NCBI RefSeq assembly: GCF_000708675.1
Contig: NZ_JELR01000002.1
Coordinates: 930,001-994,000 of the forward strand
Length of the DNA stretch: 64,000 nt
Source of the DNA: Microbulbifer sp. HZ11
Lineage (GTDB): Bacteria; Pseudomonadota; Gammaproteobacteria; Pseudomonadales; Cellvibrionaceae
Direction of reading: 5' to 3'
Part shown: piece after piece, positions 35,298-44,142 of the stretch
Position numbering within the stretch: position 1 is the stretch's first letter
How the letters are laid out: each line of letters begins with the position of its first letter
Notes under the pieces: model-generated
Told to the model about the DNA's origin: nothing
Seen by the model: only the letters and a program-made list of their open reading frames with translations
The model's database searches: none
Position numbers and translations under genes: made by a program

Positions 35298-36872
35298 ATG
35301 CAGACTCCCTCCATTGCGCAATTGCACAGTGCTGCAGAGCAGGCCCTCAACCGGGGCGACATGCGCGCACTCCACCACTACTGCCGTCAGATCTTGCAGG
35401 GCGACCCGGCGCACAGCGATGCCTGGTTTCTCGCCAGTATCGCAGCGGCAGCGGCGGGCCATCTCTACAAGGCAGTCGAGATGGTCGAACGGGCACTGGC
35501 TGGCAGCCCGGATAATCCTGAGTATCTCGCGCAAAAGGCGCGTTACTATGCGCAACTGAATGACTACGACCGGGCACTTCAGGCGGCAGACTTGGCACTC
35601 GCGGCAAACCCCGAGAGGCCGTTGATTCTCGATACACTGGGTGTGATATACGCACGATTCGACGAACACCACAAGGCCATCAACCCCCTGCGCCGCGCCG
35701 TGTCACTGGCACCGGAAAATCCGCAATTTCAATTTAATCTCGCCTCTACCGAGCAGTTCCTCGGCAATATGGATGCAGCGCGCGCAGCCTATGAAAAAGC
35801 CATTGCGCTGCAGCCGGATTTCGCCCGCGCGCGCTGGGCACTGTCGGAACTGGGAAAGAACAACGCGAGTATAGAAAATACCGCCGAATTGAAAAAACGA
35901 CTACAGCTACCACAACTGAGCGCCGAGGACCGGCTCTACTTGAGCCACGCGCTGGCGCGTGATTGTGAGCGCAGCGGCGACTACGCACAGGCTTTCGAAT
36001 GTCTGAATACAGCCAAGCATCGCTACCGGGAAAAGATCGGTTATTCCTTTGCCCAGGACGCGGCACTGTTTGACGGGCTGAAATCCGCGTTCTCATCGAC
36101 TGCGCCGGATAGCGCAACAGGGCTCGGCAACCAATCTCTGTTTATCGTGGGCATGCCCCGCTCCGGCACCACACTGGTAGAGCGTATTCTCGCCAGCCAC
36201 TCACAAATCGAATCGCTGGGTGAACTTCACGAGTTTCCACTGGCGATCAAGCGACACTCAAACACCGGTTCTTCGCACACACTGGATTTGGACGTCATTG
36301 CCGAAGCAATGAATGTGGCCCCCGCAGCTATCGGGCAGGACTACGAAACCCGTTGCCGCGCACGGGGCAGAAGTGCCGCATACCTGATCGACAAGCTGCC
36401 AATGAATTTTCTCTATCTCGGGTTTATTCTGCGCAGCCTGCCGAATGCGAAAATCGTGGTACTCGACCGGCATCCACTGGATGTGTGCCTGAGCAATTTT
36501 CGCCAGCTGTTTTCTTTCAACTTTCGCTACTACCACTACCACTACAGTCTGGAAGACACCGCGCGCTATATCTGTGCCTACCGGGACCTGATCGATCACT
36601 GGCAGACAATTTTCAGAGACAGGATCCACACGGTAAGTTATGAGCAAATTACCGAGAACCCGCGGAGGGAAGCCCACGCATTGATGGACTATCTGGGATT
36701 GCCTTGGGAGGAGGCCTGCCTGGAGTTCCACCAGTCCGATGCGGCAGTTTCCACGGCGAGCAGCGTACAGGTACGCCAGCCCATCTACCGCAGTGCGGTG
36801 GCACGCTGGCGAAAGTATGAAAAAGAGTTGCAGCCGGCCATCGAAATCTTTGCGAAGGCCGGGTTGATTTAA
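35298..36872 (+). CDS. TPR-repeat sulfotransferase family protein
   Basis: From ATG 35298 the protein has 524 residues; the open frame further upstream overlaps the TonB receptor gene. The N-terminal half (about 1-200) consists of TPR units such as PDNPEYLAQKARYYAQLNDYDRALQ. The C-terminal half is a PAPS-dependent sulfotransferase domain: the 5'-phosphosulfate loop is FIVGMPRSGTTLVERIL (about 280-296) and the 3'-phosphate motif is VVLDRHPLDVCLSNF. The domain would transfer sulfate from PAPS to an unknown acceptor, perhaps a carbohydrate or peptide. No signal peptide is seen, so it is cytoplasmic. The start lacks a strong ribosome site and follows a terminator, so expression may be low or depend on partial read-through. 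Confidence 0.87.
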   Translation: MQTPSIAQLHSAAEQALNRGDMRALHHYCRQILQGDPAHSDAWFLASIAAAAAGHLYKAVEMVERALAGSPDNPEYLAQKARYYAQLNDYDRALQAADLALAANPERPLILDTLGVIYARFDEHHKAINPLRRAVSLAPENPQFQFNLASTEQFLGNMDAARAAYEKAIALQPDFARARWALSELGKNNASIENTAELKKRLQLPQLSAEDRLYLSHALARDCERSGDYAQAFECLNTAKHRYREKIGYSFAQDAALFDGLKSAFSSTAPDSATGLGNQSLFIVGMPRSGTTLVERILASHSQIESLGELHEFPLAIKRHSNTGSSHTLDLDVIAEAMNVAPAAIGQDYETRCRARGRSAAYLIDKLPMNFLYLGFILRSLPNAKIVVLDRHPLDVCLSNFRQLFSFNFRYYHYHYSLEDTARYICAYRDLIDHWQTIFRDRIHTVSYEQITENPRREAHALMDYLGLPWEEACLEFHQSDAAVSTASSVQVRQPIYRSAVARWRKYEKELQPAIEIFAKAGLI

Positions 36873-36877
36873 CCCGG
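36859..36877. terminator. Hairpin spanning the sulfotransferase stop codon
   Basis: The exact arms CCGGGTT/AACCCGG enclose GATTT and include the TAA stop. No T tract follows, so it is a weak terminator for the convergent pair sulfotransferase/trpC. Confidence 0.45.
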
Positions 36878-36901
36878 CCTCGGGCTACGCACTCTGCAGT
36901 G

Positions 36902-36930
36902 CCGGATCACGGGTCTAGTCCGGGGTGACG
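36902..36930. repeat. Decayed single copy of the REP-like palindrome
   Basis: This stretch matches the right half of the 92-bp unit at 10666-11034 at 24 of 29 positions (GGATC-CGGGTC-AG-CCGGG-TGACG). It lies directly after the trpC stop, so the family is dispersed, not confined to one array. Confidence 0.75.
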
Positions 36931-36932
36931 TT

Positions 36933-37727
36933 TTAGTTGAACAGCTCCATCAGGCGACGGCCCGGTTCTTCCTCACGCATAAAGGCTTCACCCACCAGGA
37001 AGGTATCCACATTGTGGCCGCGCATGGCCGCCACGTCGTCGGTAGTGTGAATACCGCTTTCGGTGACCACAATGCGATCTTCCGGAATCAGCTCCAGCAG
37101 GCCGAAGGTGGTTTCCAACTGCACTTCAAAAGTGTGCAGGTTGCGGTTGTTGATACCGATCAGGCGATTGGGCAGCTTCAGTGCGCGCTCCAGCTCAGCG
37201 CGATCGTGCACCTCCACCAGCACATCCAGACCCAGTTCCAATGCCAGATCATTCAGGCCGGTGAGCTGTGCATCATCCAGGCAGGCCGCGATCAGCAGAA
37301 TGCAGTCGGCGCCGATGGCGCGGGCCTCGTACACCTGATACGGATCGACAATAAAGTCCTTGCGGATTACCGGCAGGCGCACCGCATTGCGGGCCTGCTG
37401 CAGGTATTCATCGGCACCCTGGAAAAAGTCCACATCGGTCAGCACAGACAGGCAGGCGGCTCCGCCCTTCTCATAGCTGGTGGCAATTTCTGCGGGAATA
37501 AAATCTTCGCGGATCACGCCCTTGCTGGGGGAGGCCTTCTTGATCTCGGCGATCACCGCCGCTTCACCGGCGTTGCGCTTGGCCTCGATGGCCTGGACAA
37601 ATCCGCGGCAGGTTGGCTGCCTGAGCGCACGCTGCTGCATTTCATCCTGACTGACCAGCTTCTTGCGCTCGGCCACTTCTTCCCATTTGCGCTCGACGAT
37701 GGTCTTCAGAATCGTTGGGGTATTCAT
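36933..37727 (-). CDS. trpC: Indole-3-glycerol phosphate synthase
   Basis: The 264-residue TIM-barrel protein is full length for a monofunctional TrpC, without the fused TrpF of enterics. Key residues are visible: [13 protein letters not shown] (substrate-binding Glu and catalytic Lys), [14 protein letters not shown] (general-acid Lys), [14 protein letters not shown] and [11 protein letters not shown]. It closes the indole ring of indole-3-glycerol phosphate in tryptophan synthesis. ATG 37727 is chosen by family length; the frame is open further upstream but overlaps trpD. Only four bases separate it from the trpD stop, so the two are coupled. trpF, trpB and trpA are not in the window. Confidence 0.96.
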   Translation of the reverse strand: MNTPTILKTIVERKWEEVAERKKLVSQDEMQQRALRQPTCRGFVQAIEAKRNAGEAAVIAEIKKASPSKGVIREDFIPAEIATSYEKGGAACLSVLTDVDFFQGADEYLQQARNAVRLPVIRKDFIVDPYQVYEARAIGADCILLIAACLDDAQLTGLNDLALELGLDVLVEVHDRAELERALKLPNRLIGINNRNLHTFEVQLETTFGLLELIPEDRIVVTESGIHTTDDVAAMRGHNVDTFLVGEAFMREEEPGRRLMELFN

Positions 37728-37731
37728 TACT

Positions 37732-38766
37732 TCACTCTTTGAATGCGCTGGTAAAGGCGGCCAGCTCGTTAATCTTCTCTCCGGCGAGGCCACTATAGAT
37801 GGCGTCCTGCGCCATGCTCACCCCTTCTGCCCGGCTCGCCGCCACACCACTCACGTAGATGGCCATGCCGGCATTCATGGCAATGATATCAGCTGCCTTG
37901 TCTCCCGCGGCGGTTTCGCGCTTGCCGAGGGCATCGCGGATCAGCGCCAGTGACTCTTCAGAGCCGTCCACGCACAATCCGTCCAGGTTCTGTCGCTCGA
38001 TGCCAAAATCTTCCGGAGAAATAGTGACTTTTTTCAGTTCACCGTTCTTCAACTCCCAGCCGCGGGTATCCGCAGCGAGGCTCACCTCGTCCAGTCCATC
38101 ATCGCTGTGCAGCACCAGCACATGCTCGGAACCAAGGGTCTGCAATACTTCCGCCAGCATACGGCTGTAGTGCGGATCGTACACTCCAATCACCTGGCGC
38201 TTCACGCCGGCGGGGTTGGTGAGCGGGCCCAGCAGATTGAAAATGGTGCGTAGGCCCAGTGCCTTGCGCGGGCCAATGGCGTGACGCATGGCGCTGTGAT
38301 AACTGGGTGCAAACATAAAGCCCACTCCCACACCGTCGATACAGCGGGCGACCTGCTCCGGGGTCAGGGGAAGGTAGATACCGGCTTTTTCCAGCAGGTC
38401 TGCTGAGCCGGAGGAGGAAGAAACCGAGCGGTTGCCATGTTTGGCCACCTTGGCGCCGGCGGCAGCGGCGACAAAACTGGAAGCGCTGGAGACATTAAAC
38501 AGGTTGGCACCATCGCCGCCGGTACCGACGATATCCACCGCGTTGGTCTGATCGATCTCGACCTTGGTGCACAATTGGCGCATCACCTCTACGGCACCGG
38601 TGATTTCCTCCACGGATTCACCACCCATGCGCAGGGCCACCAGAAATGCACCTATCTGCGCGTCTTCCGCTTCCCCACGCATAATCTGGCCCATGGCCTC
38701 GCGCATTTCCCCACGGGTTAGATGTTCACCCTCGACCAGTTTTCCAATGGCCTGTTGGATATTCAT
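37732..38766 (-). CDS. trpD: Anthranilate phosphoribosyltransferase
   Basis: The 344-residue protein has the TrpD signatures: the PRPP-binding [31 protein letters not shown], and the anthranilate-site region [22 protein letters not shown]. It transfers the phosphoribosyl group from PRPP to anthranilate. AAGGGGAAGAAT lies just before the start. It is the stand-alone form, not fused to the glutamine amidotransferase. A structured repeat element sits in the 214-base gap to trpG upstream. Confidence 0.97.
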   Translation of the reverse strand: MNIQQAIGKLVEGEHLTRGEMREAMGQIMRGEAEDAQIGAFLVALRMGGESVEEITGAVEVMRQLCTKVEIDQTNAVDIVGTGGDGANLFNVSSASSFVAAAAGAKVAKHGNRSVSSSSGSADLLEKAGIYLPLTPEQVARCIDGVGVGFMFAPSYHSAMRHAIGPRKALGLRTIFNLLGPLTNPAGVKRQVIGVYDPHYSRMLAEVLQTLGSEHVLVLHSDDGLDEVSLAADTRGWELKNGELKKVTISPEDFGIERQNLDGLCVDGSEESLALIRDALGKRETAAGDKAADIIAMNAGMAIYVSGVAASRAEGVSMAQDAIYSGLAGEKINELAAFTSAFKE

Positions 38767-38835
38767 TATTCTTCCCCTTCCCTAAGATTTTCGTTTCCCG
38801 GGGTTCGCTATGTCTCCGGCATCCAAAGCTAAGGT

Positions 38836-38942
38836 GCTGATGCCGGGATCCGTTTGCGAGACCTTCCGCGAGAGGGACCTCGCGGAAGAGCCCCCATGGA
38901 TGGGTTCACGGCGTGTCTCGCAAACGGATACCGGTAGCAGCG
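38836..38942. repeat. Nested hairpin element, copy A (trpG-trpD gap)
   Basis: The exact 15-bp arms ATCCGTTTGCGAGAC (38848-38862) and GTCTCGCAAACGGAT (38915-38929) continue outward imperfectly. Inside are one hairpin CTTCCGCGAG-N6-CTCGCGGAAG (38863-38888) and a second small one, CCCATGGATGGG (38893-38904), followed by TTCACGGCG. The same plan recurs at 42248, 42396 and 43277. This copy has the orientation of copy C and opposite to B and D. It lies within the trp transcription unit, so it would be transcribed. Confidence 0.85.
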
Positions 38943-38980
38943 CCGCCACCAGGCCACCTACGGAGCGCCGCACCAATACC

Positions 38981-39559
38981 TCAAGACTCCAAAAAATTCC
39001 GCAGCATATCGTGCCCGTGCTGAGTCAAAATCGACTCCGGATGAAACTGCACCCCCTCGATCGGCAATTCGCGATGACGGATGCCCATGATCTCGTCGAT
39101 CTCACCGTCTTCGGTCTCGGTCCAGGCAGTAACTTCCAGACAATCCGGCAGACTGCCCTTCTCCACAACCAGCGAATGATAGCGGGTCGCCTCGAACGGA
39201 TTGGACAGCCCATTAAATACGCCGACATTGTTGTGAATGATCGGCGAGGTCTTGCCGTGCATCACTTCCCCGGCGCGCACCACGCGACCACCGAACACCT
39301 GACCGATACTCTGGTGTCCCAAACAAATACCCAGAATGGGCAGCTTGCCCGCATAGGTGCGGATGGTCTCCATGGAGATACCCGCTTCGTTCGGCGTACA
39401 GGGGCCCGGGGAGATTACGATTTTCTCCGGGTGCAACTTTTCGATATCCGCTACGGTGATTTCATCGTTGCGTTTGACCACGACCTCCGCGCCCAACTCC
39501 GCCAGATACTGCACGATGTTGAAGGTGAAAGAGTCGTAATTGTCGATCATCAGGATCAT
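38981..39559 (-). CDS. trpG: Anthranilate synthase component II (glutamine amidotransferase)
   Basis: The 192-residue class I amidotransferase has the nucleophile Cys in [12 protein letters not shown] and the catalytic His/Glu in [10 protein letters not shown], with [11 protein letters not shown] at the N-terminus. It supplies ammonia from glutamine to TrpE and may also serve PabB, as in other bacteria with a single copy. Its ATG overlaps the stop of the upstream channel gene by four bases (ATGA), so translation of the two is coupled. Full length and intact. Confidence 0.96.
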   Translation of the reverse strand: MILMIDNYDSFTFNIVQYLAELGAEVVVKRNDEITVADIEKLHPEKIVISPGPCTPNEAGISMETIRTYAGKLPILGICLGHQSIGQVFGGRVVRAGEVMHGKTSPIIHNNVGVFNGLSNPFEATRYHSLVVEKGSLPDCLEVTAWTETEDGEIDEIMGIRHRELPIEGVQFHPESILTQHGHDMLRNFLES

Positions 39560-40413
39560 GATTCGCTTCCTTTCTCATCTCCCATGTCTCCCAACCGCTT
39601 CTGCAAGCGAGCGAGGGACTCCTGGGTTGCGCGGAGTTCGCGCAGAATTTCGGTCTGGCTCGGCGGCATTGCCAGTTCGTCCAGGCGGCGCAGTTTGGCC
39701 TCTTCCAGATTGTTCAGCACCACCCCGATAAACAGGTTGATCATCACAAACGCGCCCATCACCACAAAGCTGAGGAAATAAATCCAGCTGTAAGGCATGG
39801 ATTCCATCGCCGTGTACATGATGTCGGTCCAGTCCTCAAAGGTGACAATGCGGAACAGGCTCAGCAGGGCGATAGGCAGGTTGCGCCAGTGGGTGGGGTC
39901 GATTTCGTGAAACAGGAAATAACCGGCCACCCCGTATATATAAAAAATGATCCCCATCAGCAGACTGATATGGAACATGCTCGGCAGACTGCGCAGCAGT
40001 GTGTCTACCAGCAGGCGCAGTTCCGGGAACGCGGAGACAAGGCGCAACACCCGTAGCACCCGCACCAGGCGCGCCAGCGTGGCCATAGGTCCCGCCGCCG
40101 GAATCAGGCTCAGCACGATGATGGAGAAATCGAAGCAGTTCCAGCCATTGGCAAAATAGCGCCAGGGGCGGTTGCCGTGGGCGGCCATCTTGATTGCCGC
40201 CTCCACCATAAACGCGCCCAGGATCAGCTGGTTGATGCCGTGCAGGGCACCGCTGAAACGCTCCAGCACCCAGGTGGAGGTTTCCAGCCCCACCACCACG
40301 GCATTCACCGAGATCAGGGCGATAATCACCTGATTGAAAATCGGTGTATCGACCAGGCGGCGACACTGTTCAGCAAAACTACGCTTCTGCCCTACTGAAA
40401 TTTCACTATTCAT
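39556..40413 (-). CDS. Voltage-gated cation channel, NaChBac-like, in the trp cluster
   Basis: The protein (285 residues from ATG 40413) has the six-helix plan of single-domain bacterial channels. S4 carries four Arg at exact three-residue spacing (Arg115, 118, 121, 124 in [15 protein letters not shown]). The pore loop reads TFEDWTD (191-197), and a C-terminal coiled-coil tail ([14 protein letters not shown]...) follows. Bacterial sodium channels have TLESWS here; acidic residues at the fourth and seventh filter positions resemble the engineered Ca2+-selective filter TLDDWSD. Ca2+ permeation is thus suggested, not shown. The gene lies between trpE and trpG in the same direction and overlaps trpG by four bases, an odd place for a channel. 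A TTG start six codons earlier is open but has no ribosome site. Confidence 0.88.
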   Translation of the reverse strand: MNSEISVGQKRSFAEQCRRLVDTPIFNQVIIALISVNAVVVGLETSTWVLERFSGALHGINQLILGAFMVEAAIKMAAHGNRPWRYFANGWNCFDFSIIVLSLIPAAGPMATLARLVRVLRVLRLVSAFPELRLLVDTLLRSLPSMFHISLLMGIIFYIYGVAGYFLFHEIDPTHWRNLPIALLSLFRIVTFEDWTDIMYTAMESMPYSWIYFLSFVVMGAFVMINLFIGVVLNNLEEAKLRRLDELAMPPSQTEILRELRATQESLARLQKRLGDMGDEKGSES

Positions 40414-40449
40414 CGGTTCAACTGCTTCCAATGGATCAAGAAAAATAAG

Positions 40450-41931
40450 TTATTGCCCGGTGGCGATGGCCACGGCGCGGAACAGCGCCCGCGCCTTGTT
40501 CATGGTCTCGTCCCACTCGGATTGCGGATCGGAATCTGCGACCAGGCCGGCACCGGCCTGTACGTACACTTTTTCATCCTTGATCACCGCGGTGCGAATC
40601 GCGATGGCGGTATCCATGTTGCCGTTCCACGCCAGGTAACCCACGGCACCGCCGTAGACACCGCGTTTTTCCGGCTCCAGTTCGTCAATGATTTCCATGG
40701 CGCGAATCTTGGGCGCGCCGGACAGGGTACCTGCCGGGTGGGCCGCACGCAGGGCGTCGATGGCGTGCAGCTCCGGTTTAATTTTTCCGGTCACATTGGA
40801 GACGATGTGCATCACGTGGGAGTACCGCTCCACCACCATTTTTTCGGTGACCTGCACGGTACCGGTCTGCGCAACCCGGCCCACGTCGTTGCGGCCGAGG
40901 TCAATCAGCATCAGGTGCTCGGCAATTTCTTTCGGGTCCGCCAGCAGATCTTTCTCCAGCGCCAGATCCTGTTCCTCGGTGGCGCCACGGCGGCGGGTAC
41001 CGGCGATCGGGCGCACGGTCATATCGCCGTCCTCCAGGTGCACCAGAATCTCTGGACTGGAACCCACCACCTGGTGATCCCCCAGATCGAGGAAGTACAT
41101 ATATGGAGACGGATTCAGGCTGCGCAAGGCGCGGTACAGGTTCAGCGGCGGAACGGTGAAGGGGGCCGACAGGCGCTGGGACGGCACTACCTGCATCACG
41201 TCGCCGGCGAGGATGTAATCCTTGACCTTATGTACGCCCTGTTTGAATGCTTCTTCGCCGAAATGGGACGTAAAGGTGTCTTCGGCGGTGTGATCGCCGT
41301 CGATCCCCAGCGGCTCGACGCTCTCGAGCGGCTGCGACAGCTGCCCCACCAGCTGATCCAGGCGGCGCTGGGCGATTTCAAAGGCATCCCCCTGCTCCGG
41401 ATCGGCGTGCACGATAAACAGCACGGCACCGGCGAGGTTGTCGAACACCACCAGCTCGTCGCTGACCATCAGCAGGATATCCGGGTTACCCAGGGTATCC
41501 GGCGGGCAGCTGTCGGCGAGCTTGGGCTCGATATAGCGCACCACGTCGTAGCCAAAGTAGCCGACGAGACCGCCGTTGAAGCGCGGCAGGCCGGCGATTT
41601 CCGGCACTTTGTAGCGCCCGCGGAACTCCTCGACAAAGGCGAGTGGATCTTCGACGGTGTGTTGCTCGACGATTTTTCCATCGCGCTCGACCACAATATC
41701 GTAGCCGGTCACTTTCAGTACGGTGCGCGCGGGCAGGCCGATAATGGAGTAGCGCCCCCACTTTTCCCCGCCCTGCACGGACTCCAGCAGGTAGCTGTAG
41801 CGACCGCCATCGCGGGCGGCGAGCTTCATGTAGGTGGTGAGCGGGGTCTCTATGTCTGCCAGTACGCGGCGGACCAGAGGTATGCGGTTAAATCCTTTAG
41901 ACGCAAGTTGGGCGTATTCGCTGGGGGTCAT
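40450..41931 (-). CDS. trpE: Anthranilate synthase component I
   Basis: The 493-residue protein is a full-length chorismate-using TrpE. The C-terminal catalytic region contains FQ-type motifs such as [50 protein letters not shown] and [15 protein letters not shown]. The N-terminal [15 protein letters not shown] segment carries the tryptophan feedback site (the LLES-type motif). It converts chorismate and ammonia to anthranilate with TrpG. CGGAGTCGCC precedes the start. Upstream, no leader peptide with tandem Trp codons is visible, so classical attenuation is not evident. The gph gene that often lies between rpe and trpE is missing here. Confidence 0.97.
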   Translation of the reverse strand: MTPSEYAQLASKGFNRIPLVRRVLADIETPLTTYMKLAARDGGRYSYLLESVQGGEKWGRYSIIGLPARTVLKVTGYDIVVERDGKIVEQHTVEDPLAFVEEFRGRYKVPEIAGLPRFNGGLVGYFGYDVVRYIEPKLADSCPPDTLGNPDILLMVSDELVVFDNLAGAVLFIVHADPEQGDAFEIAQRRLDQLVGQLSQPLESVEPLGIDGDHTAEDTFTSHFGEEAFKQGVHKVKDYILAGDVMQVVPSQRLSAPFTVPPLNLYRALRSLNPSPYMYFLDLGDHQVVGSSPEILVHLEDGDMTVRPIAGTRRRGATEEQDLALEKDLLADPKEIAEHLMLIDLGRNDVGRVAQTGTVQVTEKMVVERYSHVMHIVSNVTGKIKPELHAIDALRAAHPAGTLSGAPKIRAMEIIDELEPEKRGVYGGAVGYLAWNGNMDTAIAIRTAVIKDEKVYVQAGAGLVADSDPQSEWDETMNKARALFRAVAIATGQ

Positions 41932-42247
41932 GGCGACTCCGGTGTATGCAATGCGTTGAGTTTTGTATTCGGGTCTGGATTGCGCATGAGTTGTGAAATC
42001 CTACCCGCGAGAGAGGCGCCCGTCGGACCAGTTCCTGGTCTTCAGGCTTTAAGGATCAGTGGCGCCATCGCCAGCTGTTGATGTGGGGGGCAGTGCAGTT
42101 CAATGTCAGAATCTCGCAGCGTCGAGTTGCTTCCCTGTATTCCGGCGAGCAAGTGTACAAATCTCTGGTAGAGGCGGCAAGCTTGGGATTTCGTGGTTCT
42201 TAACAGCCCTGATTAAGTCCTTTATAACCTTTTGTGGCGCCGGAGCA

Positions 42248-42340
42248 CCGGGTAAAGGTTTTTGAAACCGCTGTGAACCCATCCCTGGGCGCTGCGGCGC
42301 AAACATCCTGTTTGCGACGCTTTCAAAAACCTTTACCCGG
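42248..42340. repeat. Nested hairpin element, copy B (rpe-trpE gap)
   Basis: The 20-bp arms CCGGGTAAAGGTTTTTGAAA (42248-42267) and their exact complement (42321-42340) enclose two inner hairpins. These are CCCATCCCTGGG (42278-42289, preceded by GCTGTGAA) and CGCAAAC-ATCCT-GTTTGCG (42298-42316). The gap 41932-42543 holds this copy, copy C and no credible gene. Confidence 0.9.
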
Positions 42341-42395
42341 CACTCCAGCTTCGTATGGTACTTAAGAACGCTGAAATATGATGCGAAGGCGGGGT

Positions 42396-42491
42396 GCCGG
42401 GTGGAGCTTTTCGGGATCGTCGGCAACAGGGATGTTGCCGACGAAGCGTACAGGGACGTATTCACAGCGGTCCCGAAAAGCTCCACCCGGC
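42396..42491. repeat. Nested hairpin element, copy C (rpe-trpE gap)
   Basis: The 21-bp outer arms are exactly complementary (42396-42416 and 42471-42491; they begin GCCGGGTGGAGC). An inner hairpin CGTCGGCAAC-AGGGAT-GTTGCCGACG is at 42418-42443. A weaker second one is followed by TTCACAGCG. Orientation is opposite to copy B, 55 bases away. Confidence 0.9.
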
Positions 42492-42543
42492 ATCTGGCCG
42501 CCACGGTGTCCACTACAAAGCTCCCAAGGCTACGAAGCGGCCC

Positions 42544-43212
42544 TCAGGCCTGCGCCAGCTCCGAACGCATCACCTTGATCACTTCCGCATAGTCATCCGC
42601 ATTGAAGATGGCGGAGCCGGCGACGAAGCTGTCAGCGCCGGCCTGGGCGATTTCGCGGATGTTGTCTTTGGTGACACCGCCGTCGATCTCGAGGCGGATA
42701 TCGAGGCCGGAGTCGTCGATGAGTTTGCGGGCTTCCTTCAGTTTGCCGAGGGTGGCGGGAATAAATTTCTGGCCGCCGAAGCCGGGGTTTACGGACATGA
42801 GGAGAATCATGTCGAGTTTATCGAGTACGTATTTGGCGGCGTCGAGGCTGGAGGCGGGGTTGAAAACGAGGCCTGCCTTGCAGCCGAGGGATTGGATCAG
42901 TTGCAGGGAGCGGTCGACATGTTTGCTAGCTTCCGGGTGGAAGGTGATGTAGGTGGCGCCGGCGTCGGCGAACATGCGGATCATGTCATCGACGGGTTCG
43001 ACCATGAGGTGAACGTCGATGGGAGCGGTTACGCCGTGGTTGCGCAGGGCCTTGCAGACCATGGGGCCGATGGTGAGGTTGGGGACGTAGTGGTTGTCCA
43101 TTACGTCGAAGTGCACCCAGTCGGCGCCGGCGGCGAGGACGTTGTCGACTTCTTCGCCCAGGCGGGCGAAGTTGGCGGAGAGGATGGAGGGTGCAATTTT
43201 GTAGTCTGGCAT
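42544..43212 (-). CDS. rpe: Ribulose-phosphate 3-epimerase
   Basis: The 222-residue TIM-barrel epimerase is full length. Visible motifs are [17 protein letters not shown], the metal-binding [17 protein letters not shown] and [21 protein letters not shown], and the second catalytic Asp in [11 protein letters not shown]. It interconverts ribulose 5-phosphate and xylulose 5-phosphate in the pentose phosphate pathway. GAGATGAGAAA lies ahead of the start. It precedes trpE in the same direction but 612 bases away, with two structured repeats in the gap, so joint transcription is uncertain. Confidence 0.96.
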   Translation of the reverse strand: MPDYKIAPSILSANFARLGEEVDNVLAAGADWVHFDVMDNHYVPNLTIGPMVCKALRNHGVTAPIDVHLMVEPVDDMIRMFADAGATYITFHPEASKHVDRSLQLIQSLGCKAGLVFNPASSLDAAKYVLDKLDMILLMSVNPGFGGQKFIPATLGKLKEARKLIDDSGLDIRLEIDGGVTKDNIREIAQAGADSFVAGSAIFNADDYAEVIKVMRSELAQA

Positions 43213-43276
43213 TTTCTCATCTCGGTGCTTTGGTTATAGCTCCAGGGTCTTTGGTGCTTTTACGACCGCCGGTGGC

Positions 43277-43387
43277 GGCCGGGCACCGGGTGGGGCTTTT
43301 CAGGACCACGGTGAACCCATCCCTGGGAGTTTCGGCGCAAACATCCTGTTTGCGACGATCCTGAAAAGCCCCACCCGGCACCCGGCC
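43277..43387. repeat. Nested hairpin element, copy D (murU-rpe gap)
   Basis: The 20-bp arms CCGGGTGGGGCTTTTCAGGA (43286-43305) and their exact complement (43359-43378) extend outward through GGCCGGG/CCCGGCC. Inside are CCCATCCCTGGG (43316-43327) and CGCAAAC-ATCCT-GTTTGCG (43336-43354), identical to the inner hairpins of copy B although the outer arms differ at eight positions. It fills most of the gap between murU and rpe. Confidence 0.9.
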
Positions 43388-43423
43388 TTCGATTTGTACT
43401 TTTGTACTTCGTAAGCGGGTGGG

Positions 43424-44119
43424 TTAACTCGCTCTTAGTCTTTCTTCCAGCTTATTCAGCCTTTCTGGGGTTCCCACATCGCACCAGTCGCCTTCGTAAA
43501 CTTCCGCCTGCATTTTGTCTTCGTTATACGCGAACACTTCACCCAGGCCGTAGCGCTCGCGGGCTTTGGGGTAGCTGGTGAGAATTTCCGGGCGCAGGTA
43601 GCTGATGCCGGCGAAGGTAAATCTGGGTTTGGTAGTGCCGGATAGAAGACCGTCGTCGATGCCAAAATCCCCCTCGGGGTTATGCGGCGGGTTGGGCACC
43701 ATGAGAAGGCGGCCGGGGCAGTTTTCCGGTAGGGGGTTGTTGACCCAGCCCAAGAAATCGAAATCACACCAGACATCGCCGTTGACCACCAGGAAAGGCG
43801 CATCCCCCAGCAGCGGCAGGGCTTTGGTGATGCCGCCGGCGGTTTCCAGGGGTTCGTTTTCTTCGGAATACTGGATGCTTGCCCCGAAGCGCTCGCCACT
43901 GCCCAGGTGCTCGCGGATCTGCTCGCCGAGGTGGGCGAGGTTGATGACGAGGTTGGTGACACCGGCTTTGGCCAGGCGCTCGATGGCGTATTCGATCAGG
44001 GGTTTGCCCAGCACCGGGATGAGCGGTTTTGGGGTGTGATCGGTAAGCGGGCGCATGCGCTTGCCGAATCCGGCGGCAAGAAGCATGGCGGTGGGTGCCT
44101 TTGAGGTTTTGGCTGTCAT
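43424..44119 (-). CDS. murU: N-acetylmuramate-1-phosphate uridylyltransferase
   Basis: The 231-residue sugar nucleotidyltransferase has the N-terminal signature MLLAAGFGKRMRPLTDHTPKPLIPV, with the metal-binding Asp in FLVVNGDVWCDFDF. Beside amgK, as in Pseudomonas, it is most likely MurU, which makes UDP-MurNAc from MurNAc-1-phosphate and UTP in the cell-wall recycling route that bypasses de novo MurA/MurB synthesis. ATG 44119 is chosen by family length; no strong ribosome site is present and the gene begins 23 bases after the amgK stop. Generic mannose-1-phosphate guanylyltransferase annotation is possible, but context favours MurU. Confidence 0.9.
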   Translation of the reverse strand: MTAKTSKAPTAMLLAAGFGKRMRPLTDHTPKPLIPVLGKPLIEYAIERLAKAGVTNLVINLAHLGEQIREHLGSGERFGASIQYSEENEPLETAGGITKALPLLGDAPFLVVNGDVWCDFDFLGWVNNPLPENCPGRLLMVPNPPHNPEGDFGIDDGLLSGTTKPRFTFAGISYLRPEILTSYPKARERYGLGEVFAYNEDKMQAEVYEGDWCDVGTPERLNKLEERLRAS

Positions 44120-44142
44120 CTGGTGGCTTTTTCGCGCGTTGA

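Noticed and set aside
40453-42081. 542-codon open frame antisense to trpE
   Set aside because: It is an exact shadow of trpE in high-GC DNA, has His/Gly-rich composition typical of antisense frames and no ribosome site.
41932-42100. trp leader peptide and attenuator upstream of trpE
   Set aside because: No short frame with adjacent Trp codons and no terminator/antiterminator pair were seen next to trpE.
42106-42513. A gph remnant or small gene in the rpe-trpE gap
   Set aside because: The frame has no haloacid-dehalogenase motifs and runs through both hairpin elements.
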